A stretch of DNA of 64,000 nt from an uncultured Olsenella sp. Its GTDB lineage: Bacteria; Actinomycetota; Coriobacteriia; Coriobacteriales; Atopobiaceae. Where the stretch lies: positions 1 to 64,000 of the forward strand of contig ONBR01000008.1 in assembly GCA_900316105.1 (NCBI GenBank), in the 5' to 3' direction. The notes below the pieces were generated by a model. That model worked only from the letters and a program-made list of their open reading frames with translations. It was not told the DNA's origin and searched no databases. This document shows positions 15,998-24,762 of this stretch, one piece after another. Every line of letters starts with the position of its first letter. Position 1 is the first letter of the stretch. The position numbers were made by a program, and so were the translations under genes.

Positions 15998-16026
15998 AGT
16001 ATCGCATCCCAACAGCCACGCGTCAA
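15998..16026 (-). promoter_or_regulatory. rplJL promoter
   Basis: TTGACG (16021-16026) and GATACT (15998-16003) on the minus strand with an ideal 17-base spacer, directly upstream of the L10 leader. Confidence 0.7.
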
Positions 16027-16076
16027 GCCGGACACAGTCTCGACATATCATCCACCAAGTGCATGTCCGTAGGTAT

Positions 16077-16148
16077 CCGTAGGGGGCATATCCACAGGGG
16101 GCATATCCACAGGGAGTACCCCCTGTGGATATGCCCCCTGTGGATATG
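16077..16148. repeat. Palindromic repeat family C, copy 1
   Basis: Two tandem copies of GGGGCATATCCACA on one arm and inverted copies on the other, joined through AGTACCCC. It is the same theme as copies at 38579-38640 and 42825-42853 (GGGGTACTCCC next to TATGGATA). It lies just beyond the rplA terminator. Confidence 0.85.
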
Positions 16149-16178
16149 ACCAGACCCCCGCCGAAACGAGGGTCTGGT
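16149..16178 (-). terminator. Probable rplKA terminator hairpin
   Basis: Stem ACCAGACCC/GGGTCTGGT with a short loop, 24 bases after the rplA stop. The tail is not T-rich (CATATCC), and repeat family C follows, so its strength is uncertain. Confidence 0.5.
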
Positions 16179-16201
16179 TAGGCTATGTGCTTGCTCGAAA
16201 C

Positions 16202-16909
16202 TTAGGCCTCGAGGAAGTTGCGGGTGACGGAGGAGTCAACCTTGACGCCAGGGCCCATCGTGGAGGACACGGTGATGGACTTGACGTAGCGGCCCTTGGC
16301 GGAAGAGGGCTTGACGCGCAGGATCTCGGCATAGAGGGCGCCGTAGTTCTCGACCAGCTTCTCGGCGTCGAAGGAGACCTTGCCCATGGGGACGTGGCAG
16401 ATGCCGTAGCGGTCAGCGCGGTACTCGACACGACCAGCCTTGAGCTCCTTGACCATCTTCTCGACGTCCATGGTCACGGTGCCGAGCTTGGGGTTGGGCA
16501 TCAGGCCACGGGGACCAAGGACGCGGCCCAGACGGCCGACCTTGCTCATGAGGTTGGGGGTAGCGATGACGGCGTCGAAGTTGATGTTGCCCTTCTGGAT
16601 CTCGGCAACGAGGTCGTCGGAACCGACGATGTCTGCACCAGCAGCCTTGGCCTCCTCGGCCTTGGCGCCCTCGGCAAAGACAGCGACGCGGACGTTCTTG
16701 CCGGTGCCGTTAGGCAGGGAGATGGAGCCACGAACGTTCTGATCGGCCTTACGGGTATCAACGCCCAGACGAATGGAAACCTCAACGGTCTCGTCGAACT
16801 TGGCGGTGGAGAGCTCCTTGACGAGCTTCATGGCCTCGAGGGGCTTGTAGGTCTTGCTAGCCTCGACCTTCTCTGCAGAAGCGCTGTACTTCTTTCCGTG
16901 CTTTGCCAT
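16202..16909 (-). CDS. rplA: 50S ribosomal protein L1
   Basis: A 235-residue ribosomal protein of the L1 stalk, normally also a translational repressor of its own operon. It begins [33 protein letters not shown] and the C-terminal [20 protein letters not shown] are family signatures. The start at 16907-16909 has GGAGG upstream. A longer frame back to 17086 passes through the palindromic spacer and is not credible. It follows rplK after an unusually long 211-base gap that holds repeat F. Confidence 0.97.
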   Translation of the reverse strand: MAKHGKKYSASAEKVEASKTYKPLEAMKLVKELSTAKFDETVEVSIRLGVDTRKADQNVRGSISLPNGTGKNVRVAVFAEGAKAEEAKAAGADIVGSDDLVAEIQKGNINFDAVIATPNLMSKVGRLGRVLGPRGLMPNPKLGTVTMDVEKMVKELKAGRVEYRADRYGICHVPMGKVSFDAEKLVENYGALYAEILRVKPSSAKGRYVKSITVSSTMGPGVKVDSSVTRNFLEA

Positions 16910-17033
16910 TTTCTTACCTCCTGTATCAGGTAGTTGCGAGGTACGGGTGGCAACCCTCCCTCGTACAAACTTGTTCGCCTTATTTGGCTGGCCACCCTTG
17001 GGAGACGACAGCCGAATAAAGCTCCACGTCATC

Positions 17034-17098
17034 GGACGCGGTTCTATGTCCCGCGGCGCTTCCGTATAGCGCACGCCGTGGGACATAGAACCGCGTCC
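17034..17098. repeat. Palindrome F between rplK and rplA
   Basis: Perfect 19-base arms (17034-17052 with 17080-17098) containing GGTTCTATGTCCC and its complement, with an imperfect inner stem GGCGCT/AGCGCA. Unrelated in sequence to the other palindrome families. It lies in the rplK-rplA spacer. Confidence 0.9.
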
Positions 17099-17120
17099 CC
17101 ACTTGGGGGACGCGAGGAAG

Positions 17121-17549
17121 TTACTCGGCGATGGTAACGCCCATGGAACGAGCGGTGCCAGCCACGATCTTCTTGGCGGCCTCGATGTCGTTGGCGTTGA
17201 GGTCGGGCATCTTGATCTCGGCGATCTTGGTCAGCTGCTCCTGAGTGAGCTGACCGACCTTGTCACGCTGGGGAACGCCAGAACCACTCTTGAGCTTAAG
17301 CTCCTTCTTGATGAGCTGAGCCGCGGGAGGGGTCTTGGTGATGAAGTCGAAGGAACGATCCTCGTAGACCGAAATCTCGACAGGGATGATGTCGCCAGCC
17401 TTGTCCTTGGTTGCAGCGTTGAAGGCCTGGCAGAACTGCATGATGTTGACCTGAGCAGCACCCAGCGCAGGACCAACGGGAGGAGCGGGGTTTGCCTGAC
17501 CGGCAGGAATCTGGAGCTTGATGAAGTGAACGACCTTCTTCTGAGCCAT
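17121..17549 (-). CDS. rplK: 50S ribosomal protein L11
   Basis: A 142-residue protein of the GTPase-associated centre that, with L1, often heads its own operon. The N-terminal [20 protein letters not shown] with its conserved proline switch, and the C-terminal rRNA-binding SMGVTI segment, are diagnostic. Start ATG at 17547-17549 with AAGGAG upstream. It is about 100 bases downstream of nusG. Confidence 0.98.
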   Translation of the reverse strand: MAQKKVVHFIKLQIPAGQANPAPPVGPALGAAQVNIMQFCQAFNAATKDKAGDIIPVEISVYEDRSFDFITKTPPAAQLIKKELKLKSGSGVPQRDKVGQLTQEQLTKIAEIKMPDLNANDIEAAKKIVAGTARSMGVTIAE

Positions 17550-17650
17550 TGGGTTCTCCTTGACTTGACGAAACTAACGAAACCTTTTATACGACGCAGT
17601 CCCGAGAAGCAATCCTCACCGATACGGGGCTGATAGGCGTTAAAACGATA

Positions 17651-18208
17651 CTACTTGAGCCTGGTGGTAATCTGGTCAAGCGTGAGCTCCACAGGGGTCT
17701 CACGACCAAAGATCATGAGCATGACCTTGACCTTGCCAGCCTCTGGCATGACCTCCGAAATCTCACCGACAAAGTCTGCCAGAGGACCATTAGTGACTTT
17801 GACGGACATGCCAGGCTCCAGGCTGGTGGTGACCATGGCGTGCTTGGCTTCGACGTTCTTTGCCTTTGCCGCCTCGCCACGACCCATAATCTTGTTGAAC
17901 TCGGAGCGACGCAGGGGAACAGGGTTGCCCTCGGATCCGACGAAACCAGTAACACCCGCGGTGTTGCGCACGACGCTCCAGGTCTCATCGTCCAGAGCCA
18001 TGCGAACCAGGACATAGCCAGGGTAGACCTTGACTTCCTTGGTCTCGCGCTTGCCGCCATCCTTGAGTTCGGTGACCTGCTCGGTGGGAATCTGGATGTC
18101 TACGATCCTATCCTCCATACCGTAGGTCTCGATACGCTGCTGGAGATCGGTCTTGACCTTGTTCTCGTAACCAGAGTAGGTGTGAACCACATACCAACGC
18201 TTTGCCAT
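17651..18208 (-). CDS. nusG: Transcription termination/antitermination factor NusG
   Basis: A 185-residue elongation factor that binds RNA polymerase through its NGN domain (RWYVVHTYSGYENKVKTDLQ; VYPGYVLVRMALDDETW) and reaches S10 or Rho through the C-terminal KOW domain (MSVKVTNGPLADFVGEISEV). The start ATG lies three bases after the secE stop, so the two are co-translated. The window order secE-nusG-rplK-rplA is the ancestral one. Confidence 0.97.
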   Translation of the reverse strand: MAKRWYVVHTYSGYENKVKTDLQQRIETYGMEDRIVDIQIPTEQVTELKDGGKRETKEVKVYPGYVLVRMALDDETWSVVRNTAGVTGFVGSEGNPVPLRRSEFNKIMGRGEAAKAKNVEAKHAMVTTSLEPGMSVKVTNGPLADFVGEISEVMPEAGKVKVMLMIFGRETPVELTLDQITTRLK

Positions 18209-18211
18209 GTT

Positions 18212-18607
18212 CTACAACCCCCTCAGGTTCGTATACAGGTTGAAGAGGTTGACGAAGCCCAAGTCAACCAGCCAGATGACAATGCCGGTGACAATCAGCG
18301 TGACGATGACGGCAACAGAGTAGTTGCGCAGCTCCTTCTTGCCAGGCCAAGAGACACGCTTCATCTCGGAGCGAACCTCGGAGAAGTAGTTGGAAAGACG
18401 ACCCTTTTCCTTGGCGTCCTTCTTGTCGTTCTTCTCGGCCTTCTTGGGCTCCACGTTCTTCTTCTGAGAAGATTCTGCCTTGAAGAGCTTCTTTCCAGGC
18501 TTTGACTCGGGCTCAGCAGAAGAAGCGGCATGTAGCGCCTCTAGCTCAGCGCGCTCCTTTTGGCGCGCCTTGCGGGCACTTCTTTTCTGTCGCTCTTTCT
18601 TTGCCAT
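18212..18607 (-). CDS. secE: Preprotein translocase subunit SecE
   Basis: A 131-residue translocon subunit. Residues 1-75 are very basic and Ala/Glu-rich, a cytoplasmic extension common in Actinobacteria; the family core is NYFSEVRSEMKRVSWPGKKE followed by a single membrane helix (VAVIVTLIVTGIVIWLVDLG). It sits between tRNA-Trp and nusG, the usual place. Confidence 0.93.
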   Translation of the reverse strand: MAKKERQKRSARKARQKERAELEALHAASSAEPESKPGKKLFKAESSQKKNVEPKKAEKNDKKDAKEKGRLSNYFSEVRSEMKRVSWPGKKELRNYSVAVIVTLIVTGIVIWLVDLGFVNLFNLYTNLRGL

Positions 18608-18640
18608 TGGAATCCCTCTCTGAGTCTTCCCTTTTTCATG

Positions 18641-18670
18641 GAAACCGGCCCACCATTACGGTAAGCCGGT
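18641..18670 (-). terminator. Hairpin between tRNA-Trp and secE
   Basis: Stem ACCGGC/GCCGGT with an extended inner stem, followed by TTTCC on the minus strand. It lies between tRNA-Trp and secE and probably acts as a partial terminator or tRNA processing signal. Confidence 0.5.
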
Positions 18671-18678
18671 GAGATTAC

Positions 18679-18754
18679 TGGCACGCCAGGAAGGACTTGA
18701 ACCCTCAACACTCGGTTTTGGAGACCGATGCTCTACCAATTGAACTACTGGCGT
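18679..18754 (-). tRNA. tRNA-Trp (CCA)
   Basis: A 76-base cloverleaf: acceptor stem ACGCCAG/CTGGCGT, D arm GTTC...GAGC, anticodon loop CTCCAAA (anticodon CCA), T arm with TTCAAGT, and an encoded CCA end. It lies between rpmG and secE, the usual place. Confidence 0.95.
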
Positions 18755-18769
18755 GTAATGACCCTCAGA

Positions 18770-18919
18770 CTAACGGGTCTCTTTGTGAACAGTGTGCTTG
18801 CGGCACCAGGGGCAATACTTCTTGAGCTCCATACGATCAGGAGTATTGCTCTTGTTCTTGTAGGTGGTGTAATTGCGACGCTTGCACTCGGTGCATGCGA
18901 GGGTAACCATTGTACGCAT
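18770..18919 (-). CDS. rpmG: 50S ribosomal protein L33
   Basis: A 49-residue ribosomal protein translated as [20 protein letters not shown] and onward to [16 protein letters not shown]. Four zinc-binding Cys (CTEC and CPWC) mark the zinc-containing C+ form, so it is not the zinc-independent paralogue made under zinc starvation. The ATG at 18917-18919 has AGGAGG six bases upstream. It is the first gene of the rpmG-tRNA-Trp-secE-nusG run. Confidence 0.96.
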   Translation of the reverse strand: MRTMVTLACTECKRRNYTTYKNKSNTPDRMELKKYCPWCRKHTVHKETR

Positions 18920-18977
18920 GAATCCTCCTGTACTCAGTCGCCCCAACATCAGATAATCGAGGGCAACGCAAGGGGAT

Positions 18978-19007
18978 ACTTTACTCGCACCTAACGCGAT
19001 GTGTCAA
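18978..19007 (-). promoter_or_regulatory. Promoter of the rpmG-secE-nusG run
   Basis: TTGACA (19002-19007) and TAAAGT (18978-18983) on the minus strand, 18-base spacer, about 60 bases upstream of rpmG and downstream of the tuf terminator. Confidence 0.7.
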
Positions 19008-19087
19008 CAGTTTTCCCAAATGAACCGATAGCACACAAAACCACCAGAAGAGTGTGAAACTCGCACGCTGGATATATTGTGCCACAA

Positions 19088-19121
19088 AATGAGCCCGACA
19101 TTCCAAAGAATGTCGGGCTCA
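19088..19121 (-). terminator. tuf terminator
   Basis: A 13-base-pair perfect stem GAGCCCGACATTC/GAATGTCGGGCTC followed by ATTTTGTGG on the minus strand, 24 bases after the tuf stop. Confidence 0.9.
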
Positions 19122-19144
19122 ACATAGAGCTATTTAACTAGATG

Positions 19145-20350
19145 TTACTGCAGGATCGTGGAGACACGACCATCACCAACGGTGTGGCCACCCTCGCGGA
19201 TTGCGAAGCGCAGGCCCTCCTCCATTGCGATGGGGTGAATCAGGGTGCAGTGAATGGTCACGTGGTCGCCAGGCATAGCCATCTCAACCTTGGTGTCATT
19301 GGAGTCGGTGAGCTCGGTGATGTCACCAGTCACGTCAGTGGTGCGGAAGTAGAACTGGGGACGATAACCAGAGAAGAACGGGGTGTGACGGCCACCCTCC
19401 TCCTTGGTCAGGACGTAAATCTCACCAGTGAACTCGGTGTGAGGGGTAACGGAACCGGGCTTGCACAGGACCTGGCCACGCTCGACATCCTCGCGCTTGA
19501 TACCGCGGAGCAGGATGCCCACGTTGTCGCCAGCCTCGCAGAAGTCCAGCGTCTTGCGGAACATCTCGATGCCGGTAGCGGTAGAGGTCTGGGTGTCCTT
19601 GAGGCCGACGATCTCGACAGGCTCGTTGAGCTTGAGCTCGCCACGCTCGACACGGCCGGTAACGACGGTGCCGCGGCCAGAAATGGTCATGACGTCCTCG
19701 ATAGCCATCAGGAAGGGCTTCTCGTTGTCACGGGCAGGCGTGGGGATGTAGGAGTCAACGGTGTGCATGAGCTCGACGATGGAGTCGACCCACTTCTGCT
19801 CGCCGTTGAGGGCGCCCAGTGCGGAACCACGGACGATAGGAATGTCATCGCCGGGGAAGTCGTACTCGGACAGGAGGTCACGGGTCTCCATCTCGACCAG
19901 GTCGATGAGCTCCTCATCGTCGACCATGTCGCACTTGTTCAGGAAGACGACGAGGTACTTAACGCCGACCTGACGGGCGAGCAGGATGTGCTCACGAGTC
20001 TGAGCCATGGGGCCGTCGGTAGCGGCGATAACCAGGATTGCACCGTCCATCTGAGCAGCGCCGGAAATCATGTTCTTGACGTAGTCAGCGTGGCCAGGGC
20101 AGTCGACGTGAGCGTAGTGACGATCCCAGGTCTCGTACTCGACGTGGGCGACAGAAATGGTAATACCACGCTGACGCTCCTCGGGAGCCTTGTCGATGTT
20201 CTCGAATGCGGTGTAGTCGGCCTTGCAGCCCTCGGTCTCGGAAAGAACCTTGGTGATAGCTGCGGTAAGGGTGGTCTTACCGTGGTCGACGTGACCAATC
20301 GTACCAATGTTTACATGCGGCTTGCTACGATCAAACTTCTCTTTGGCCAT
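19145..20350 (-). CDS. tuf: Translation elongation factor Tu
   Basis: A 401-residue GTPase that delivers aminoacyl-tRNA to the ribosome. G motifs are visible: [10 protein letters not shown] (P-loop), [12 protein letters not shown], and NKCDMVDD. Domain 2 and 3 landmarks ([26 protein letters not shown]) follow. The start has AAGGAGG seven bases upstream. It is transcribed after a tRNA-Tyr/Thr/Met cluster and has its own terminator. No fusA is adjacent. Confidence 0.98.
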   Translation of the reverse strand: MAKEKFDRSKPHVNIGTIGHVDHGKTTLTAAITKVLSETEGCKADYTAFENIDKAPEERQRGITISVAHVEYETWDRHYAHVDCPGHADYVKNMISGAAQMDGAILVIAATDGPMAQTREHILLARQVGVKYLVVFLNKCDMVDDEELIDLVEMETRDLLSEYDFPGDDIPIVRGSALGALNGEQKWVDSIVELMHTVDSYIPTPARDNEKPFLMAIEDVMTISGRGTVVTGRVERGELKLNEPVEIVGLKDTQTSTATGIEMFRKTLDFCEAGDNVGILLRGIKREDVERGQVLCKPGSVTPHTEFTGEIYVLTKEEGGRHTPFFSGYRPQFYFRTTDVTGDITELTDSNDTKVEMAMPGDHVTIHCTLIHPIAMEEGLRFAIREGGHTVGDGRVSTILQ

Positions 20351-20403
20351 TGCCGTCCTCCTTATTGAAACAACCCTTAGGCCATCCTACTTATATATCT
20401 TAA

Positions 20404-20421
20404 ACGGCGCCGAAGCGCCGT
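20404..20421 (-). terminator. Short hairpin between the tRNA cluster and tuf
   Basis: ACGGCGC-TTCG-GCGCCGT, a seven-base-pair stem with a stable tetraloop, followed by TTTAAG on the minus strand. It lies just 3' of tRNA-Met and may be a weak terminator or a processing signal. Confidence 0.5.
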
Positions 20422-20428
20422 AAGATTC

Positions 20429-20505
20429 TGGTACCGGTGACTGGATTCGAACCAGTGACATCGCGGGTATGAGCCGCGTGCTCTAACCAGCTGAGCTACA
20501 CCGGC
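20429..20505 (-). tRNA. tRNA-Met (CAT), elongator type
   Basis: A 77-base cloverleaf with acceptor GCCGGTG/CACCGGT, loop CTCATAC (anticodon CAT), TTCGAAT in the T loop and encoded CCA. The GC-rich three-pair anticodon stem end and C1-A72 mismatch of initiator tRNA are absent, so elongator Met is favoured; tRNA-Ile2 with a modified CAT is not excluded. Confidence 0.88.
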
Positions 20506-20533
20506 GTGGTGTGGTACGACCTGATGCTTGAAA

Positions 20534-20609
20534 TGGAGCCCGCGACCGGATTCGAACCGGTGACCTCTTCGTTACCAACGAAGTGCTCTACCGACTGAGC
20601 TACACGGGC
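20534..20609 (-). tRNA. tRNA-Thr (GGT)
   Basis: A 76-base cloverleaf, acceptor GCCCGTG/CGCGGGC, anticodon loop TTGGTAA (GGT), encoded CCA. It forms a cluster with tRNA-Tyr (one base apart) and tRNA-Met upstream of tuf. Confidence 0.95.
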
Positions 20610-20610
20610 A

Positions 20611-20694
20611 TGGTGGGGATGCTTGGACTCGAACCAAGGAACCCAGAGGGAGCGGATTTACAGTCCGCCGCAGTTGCCGCTGTGCCACATCCCC
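20611..20694 (-). tRNA. tRNA-Tyr (GTA)
   Basis: An 84-base type II tRNA with a long variable arm, acceptor GGGGATG/CATCCCC, anticodon loop with GTA and an encoded CCA. First tRNA of the cluster that leads into tuf. Confidence 0.95.
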
Positions 20695-20911
20695 ATTTCA
20701 ATTATCAAGCCACTCCTCATGGTAACCGAACCAATGGGCTTTCGCCTTTGGAATTTCGCTTATTCCATGCGAGCGGGGAAATATTACGACGCCGCGCAAG
20801 GTCCTGTCAAATGATACCACCCTGCCGGGCGTATCCTAATCATCATTTCTGCATATTCCCAGTTCAAAGCCTATGCTTAGAGTTCTACAAACCCTTTTAT
20901 TGCCCTGAATT

Positions 20912-20944
20912 AAGAAAAAAGCCAGAAGAATTTTTTCTTCTGGC
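20912..20944 (-). terminator. Terminator of tRNA-Thr (TGT)
   Basis: Stem GCCAGAAGAA/TTCTTCTGGC on the minus strand followed by TTTTTTCTTAA, 14 bases after the tRNA. It separates this tRNA from the Tyr-Thr-Met-tuf unit. Between it and tRNA-Tyr (20695-20911) I see only AT-rich sequence that probably holds the tRNA promoter. Confidence 0.85.
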
Positions 20945-20957
20945 CCAAAACTTTTTC

Positions 20958-21033
20958 TGGAGCTGGTGGCCGGGCTCGAACCGGCGACAACTAGTTTACA
21001 AGACTAGGGCTCTACCAACTGAGCTACACCAGC
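20958..21033 (-). tRNA. tRNA-Thr (TGT)
   Basis: A 76-base cloverleaf: acceptor GCTGGTG/CACCAGC, anticodon stem CTAGT/ACTAG with loop CTTGTAA (TGT), TTCGAGC in the T loop and encoded CCA. It follows the rlmB-NYN genes. Confidence 0.95.
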
Positions 21034-21117
21034 AGCAGGTCCTTGCATCATACCCGCTCAGCTCGTTTCAAGCAAGGCGAACAAGAAGGTGGGGGGGCAT
21101 GTCGAATCGCAAACCCC

Positions 21118-21690
21118 CTATCCCCTGCCAATGAGCTTGTTGAGCTTTGCGCGAGTCTCTGGATCCAAACGGTCCTCGATCGTCATGCGTTGGTGGACGT
21201 TCTCGTTGATTATACGGTCTACGTTTGATGTAATCTCGTCCACATCGGCCACCAGGACGTCGCTGGAGACACGTTTGACGGGAATGCCACCCACAGTGGC
21301 CCTAATGGTGCTATCGGACGTTATGACCGTCACAGCGCGCGGCTGAAGCCTAGCCGTTGTGGCTATGCGCTCAATCACGGTGTCTGCCGTCTCCCCTGTC
21401 TTCGAGAAGATCACTCGGATGCCCGCCTGGGGAATGTTTGGCCTATCGGGAGAGAAGTTGCCAGCGGCATCAAAGACCACGATGGCGTCGTACTTTCCCT
21501 TTGCATAGGTGGCCACATCCGCGATGAGCTTCTGGCGTGCCAGGATGAAGGGGTCACCGTCGTTGGACTCGTCCATGAGTTCCGTATAGCGCGGGCTCTT
21601 GAAGATCACGTTGTAGCCGTCCACGATCAGTAGCTCGGGCCCCTTTGGTCGGTCCTGGTAGGGAGAGCTCGGCGCCTTTGACCTAGACAT
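21118..21690 (-). CDS. NYN-domain (YacP/Rae1-type) ribonuclease
   Basis: A 190-residue protein with the PIN-like NYN fold: LLIVDGYNVIF (first acidic residue), IVVFDAAGNFS, FSKTGETADTVIERI and VITSDSTIR carry the conserved Asp residues. Rae1 of Bacillus cleaves mRNA in the ribosomal A site, and this family usually sits next to rlmB and cysS, as here. The ATG overlaps the rlmB stop by eight bases, indicating translational coupling. The exact substrate is inferred. Confidence 0.88.
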   Translation of the reverse strand: MSRSKAPSSPYQDRPKGPELLIVDGYNVIFKSPRYTELMDESNDGDPFILARQKLIADVATYAKGKYDAIVVFDAAGNFSPDRPNIPQAGIRVIFSKTGETADTVIERIATTARLQPRAVTVITSDSTIRATVGGIPVKRVSSDVLVADVDEITSNVDRIINENVHQRMTIEDRLDPETRAKLNKLIGRG

Positions 21691-22714
21691 CAAGCTCCCC
21701 CTCTGCCTGAGCGGCCTCCTTCGCCATGCTCCTGCGCAGCCACTCATAGCACATGACCGTCGTAGCCTGAGCCACATTGAGGGACTCGACCTTGCCTCGC
21801 TGGGGCAGCCCGCACTCAAAGTCGCACTTCTTGCGTACGAGAGGGGAGATGCCCGATCCCTCGGAGCCCATGACCAGGCAGAGTCTGCCCTCCAGCGGCG
21901 CGGACCAGACGTCCTGCTCGGCATGTTCAGTGGCACCCGCCACCCAGAAGCCAGCCTCCTTGAGCCTATCGATAGCGGTGGCAAGGTTGGGCACCTGAGC
22001 GATGGGGATGTGGAGGACCGCACCTGCGGAGGTCTTGTAGGATGCCGTGCCCACAGCCGCCGCACGCGCGTTGGCGATAATGACACCTGCGGCACCGACT
22101 ACCTCGGCAGAGCGGACGATAGCGCCGAAGTTGCCCTCATCTGTCACATGGTCGAGGAGTACGACCAGGGCGTCGCCCTCCCCTGCTGCCGAGATGATGT
22201 CTGCCAGGTCGGCATACTGGTAAGGCATGGACTGGACCATGATGCCCTGGTGGGCGCCATGGGAGCTCAGCCCTTCCAGGCGTGCCTTAGGCACATACTC
22301 CACTGGAACATCGGCTCCCTGGAGACGCAGCACCAACCGCTGCAGAGTGGCATCCGAACTGTCTGCCCCTCCCTGAACCAGGGCACGCTTGATGGGAAGG
22401 CCCGTCTCCAGAGCCTCGGCGACGGCGCGCCTGCCCTCGATGTAGACGCTGGAAGGCCTCTTTGCGGACCCATCCTGCTGCCTGACGCGTCCCCTGGGCT
22501 GGGCTTGGCCCTTTCCCGCAAACTTGCTCGGACGACCGCCGCGAGCATAGCCGCAACCGCCACGGGAATCGAAGTCGCGGGACTGCCTTCCCCTGCCGCC
22601 CTTGCCGGCCGACCCCTTGGGACCATAGGCTCCCTTGGGGCTGCCAGAGCGGCCGTTCGAGCCGCGCGCCCCATAACCGCCGCGAGAGCTCGTGCTTCTT
22701 TGAGACTTTCCCAT
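21683..22714 (-). CDS. rlmB: 23S rRNA (guanosine-2'-O)-methyltransferase RlmB-like, with a Gly/Arg-rich N-terminus
   Basis: A 343-residue SPOUT-family SAM-dependent methyltransferase. After an about 90-residue disordered stretch rich in Gly, Arg and Ser come the substrate-binding domain (SVYIEGRRAVAEALETGLPI) and the knotted SAM domain with DEGNFGAIVRSAEVVGAAG, LCLVMGSEGSGISPLVRKKC and SLNVAQATTVMCYEW. I start at the ATG at 22712-22714, seven bases after cysS; a longer frame from 22756 would overlap cysS. The tail is unusual for this family (about 250 residues is typical). Confidence 0.9.
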   Translation of the reverse strand: MGKSQRSTSSRGGYGARGSNGRSGSPKGAYGPKGSAGKGGRGRQSRDFDSRGGCGYARGGRPSKFAGKGQAQPRGRVRQQDGSAKRPSSVYIEGRRAVAEALETGLPIKRALVQGGADSSDATLQRLVLRLQGADVPVEYVPKARLEGLSSHGAHQGIMVQSMPYQYADLADIISAAGEGDALVVLLDHVTDEGNFGAIVRSAEVVGAAGVIIANARAAAVGTASYKTSAGAVLHIPIAQVPNLATAIDRLKEAGFWVAGATEHAEQDVWSAPLEGRLCLVMGSEGSGISPLVRKKCDFECGLPQRGKVESLNVAQATTVMCYEWLRRSMAKEAAQAEGELDV

Positions 22715-22721
22715 CTGAAAC

Positions 22722-24206
22722 CTACGCCTTCTTGCTCTGGCGCAGACGAGCGCCATTGGCCGTATCCTCGATTATCAGGCCCAAGGCGGTAATGCCATCG
22801 CGAATCGCGTCGGCACGGCCCCAGTCCTTTTGAGCGCGAGCCTCCTGACGGGCTGAGAGCAGGAGCTCGGCCGCCTCGTTGGCATCATCACCCTCATAGC
22901 CTGCATGGGCCTTTGCCAGGTCCACCAGCTCATGAGGCAGCTCGTCCTCGGAGAGGGCCTTGGAGAGATCGATGCCCAGGACGCCCAGGAGCTCCTGGAT
23001 GGCGTCGGCAGCACGCAGGGTCACGGCAGTCTCCACCGTGGAGCCAGCCTCTGCCAGATACTTGTTGGCGGTATTGACCAGGCCAAAGATCGCGGCGACG
23101 GCACCAGAGGTGTTGAAGTCGTCATCCATCTGACGGGTAAACTCGGCCTGAGCCTCCTTGACGGCGGCAGAGAGGGCGCGATCGGCATCGGTGAGCTTGC
23201 CATCGGCTGCTGCGTTCTTTGCCGCCCAGCGGAGGTTCTTTACGCAGCTCACCAGGCGCTCGACGTTGCCCTCGGCGCCATCGAGAAGCTCGAAGCGGAA
23301 GTCCAGGGCAGAGCGGTAGTGGGTCTGCAGCATGAGCAGGCGGACGGCATTTGCTGAGTACTTGTCCAGGACCTCCTTGAGGGTATAGAAGTTACCCAGG
23401 CTCTTGGACATCTTCTCGCCATCGACGCGCAGCATTCCCGTATGCATCCAAAGGTTGGCGAGCGCCGTGTGCCAGGCGCACATGGCCTGAGCGGTCTCAT
23501 TCTCGTGATGCGGGAAGATCAGGTCCTGCCCGCCACCATGGATGTCAATGGGAGTACCCAGATAGTGATGAATCATTGCGCAGCACTCGGTATGCCAACC
23601 GGGGCGGCCCTCGCCCCAGGGGCTGGGCCAGGAGGGCTCGCCAGGCTTTGCCGTCTTCCACAGGGCAAAGTCAAAGGGGTCACGCTTCTGGTCGTTCACC
23701 TCCACGCGCTCGCCCGCGCGCATCTGGTCCAGGTTGCGACCCGAGAGGATGCCGTAGTTGTGGTCGGAGCGAACGGAGAAATAGACGTCGCCGTTGTCTG
23801 CCACATAGGCGTTACCCTGCTCGATCAGGCTCTTGATCATCTCCTGCATGGCCTCAATCTCGCGCGTGGCGCGGGGACGGATGTCGGGGTCGAGGATGTT
23901 GAAGCGATGCATCTGATCGATGAAGGCCTGGGAATACTCCTCGGCCACCTCGGCGGCAGTGCGGCCCTCCTCGTTGGCGCGGTTGATGATCTTGTCATCC
24001 ACGTCAGTGAGGTTCTGGGCAAAGGTCACCTGGTAGCCCTTGTACTGAAGATAGCGACGCACCACATCGAAGGAGAGGAAGGTACGGGCGTTTCCAATGT
24101 GAATCTGGTCGTAGACCGTAGGACCGCATACGTACATGCGGACCTTGCCCTCCTCTATGGTCTTGAACTCCTCCTTGCGGTGGTTCTGGCTATTGTAGAT
24201 GAGCAT
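22722..24206 (-). CDS. cysS: Cysteinyl-tRNA synthetase
   Basis: A 494-residue class I synthetase charging tRNA-Cys. The HIGH motif reads HIGN (residues 36-39, within VYDQIHIGNARTF), the KMSKS loop is intact (GEKMSKSLGNFY), and the catalytic zinc ligands are in CGPTVYD and the HTECCAM region. The anticodon-binding helices end the protein. It lies upstream of rlmB and the NYN gene in the typical cysS-rlmB-yacP order. Confidence 0.97.
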   Translation of the reverse strand: MLIYNSQNHRKEEFKTIEEGKVRMYVCGPTVYDQIHIGNARTFLSFDVVRRYLQYKGYQVTFAQNLTDVDDKIINRANEEGRTAAEVAEEYSQAFIDQMHRFNILDPDIRPRATREIEAMQEMIKSLIEQGNAYVADNGDVYFSVRSDHNYGILSGRNLDQMRAGERVEVNDQKRDPFDFALWKTAKPGEPSWPSPWGEGRPGWHTECCAMIHHYLGTPIDIHGGGQDLIFPHHENETAQAMCAWHTALANLWMHTGMLRVDGEKMSKSLGNFYTLKEVLDKYSANAVRLLMLQTHYRSALDFRFELLDGAEGNVERLVSCVKNLRWAAKNAAADGKLTDADRALSAAVKEAQAEFTRQMDDDFNTSGAVAAIFGLVNTANKYLAEAGSTVETAVTLRAADAIQELLGVLGIDLSKALSEDELPHELVDLAKAHAGYEGDDANEAAELLLSARQEARAQKDWGRADAIRDGITALGLIIEDTANGARLRQSKKA

Positions 24207-24282
24207 CTGCTTCTCCTGTTTCCTGTCCGTGTGTCATGAGACCTTGCTATTCAAACTTTGGTTTTACCTTGAGCTGGCGAGG

Positions 24283-24762
24283 CTAGTCGGATTGTTCCAA
24301 AAGGCAGACCGCCCAGGCCGCAATTCCTTCCTCGCGGCCTACGAAGCCCAGGTGCTCCGTAGTGGTGGCAGCCACGCCCACGGAATCCTCAGGCACGCCC
24401 ATAGCCAAAGCCAGATTCTGTCGCATCTGACTACGGTACGGCGCAAACTTGGGCGACTGAGCAGCGATGGTACAGTCGCAGTCCAGGATGCGATAGCCTC
24501 GCTCGCGCGCCAGGCCTGCAACCCGCTGAAGCAGCTTGCAGGAATCCGCACCCTCGTAGGCCGGATCCGTGTCGGGAAAGAGCTGACCGATGTCGTCTGC
24601 TCGCATGGCACCCAGGAGGGCGTCCATGAGGGCGTGGGTGACGACGTCGGCATCCGAATGTCCATCGAGGCCCCTCTTTGCGGGAATGGTGACGCCACCC
24701 AAGACGAGCCTGCGTCCCTCGGCAAAGGCATGCACGTCAAAGCCGTGACCAATGCGCAGCAT
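24283..24762 (-). CDS. ispF: 2-C-methyl-D-erythritol 2,4-cyclodiphosphate synthase
   Basis: A 159-residue trimeric enzyme of the MEP isoprenoid pathway. The metal ligands Asp and His are in RIGHGFDVHAF, followed by GHSDADVVTHALMDALLGA and FPDTDPAY. The start ATG overlaps the ispD stop, so the two are translationally coupled. Confidence 0.96.
   Translation of the reverse strand: MLRIGHGFDVHAFAEGRRLVLGGVTIPAKRGLDGHSDADVVTHALMDALLGAMRADDIGQLFPDTDPAYEGADSCKLLQRVAGLARERGYRILDCDCTIAAQSPKFAPYRSQMRQNLALAMGVPEDSVGVAATTTEHLGFVGREEGIAAWAVCLLEQSD

Noticed and set aside
16910-17086. N-terminal extension of L1 to 17086
   Set aside because: It is translated from palindrome F and the spacer; a normal ribosome binding site precedes the start at 16909.
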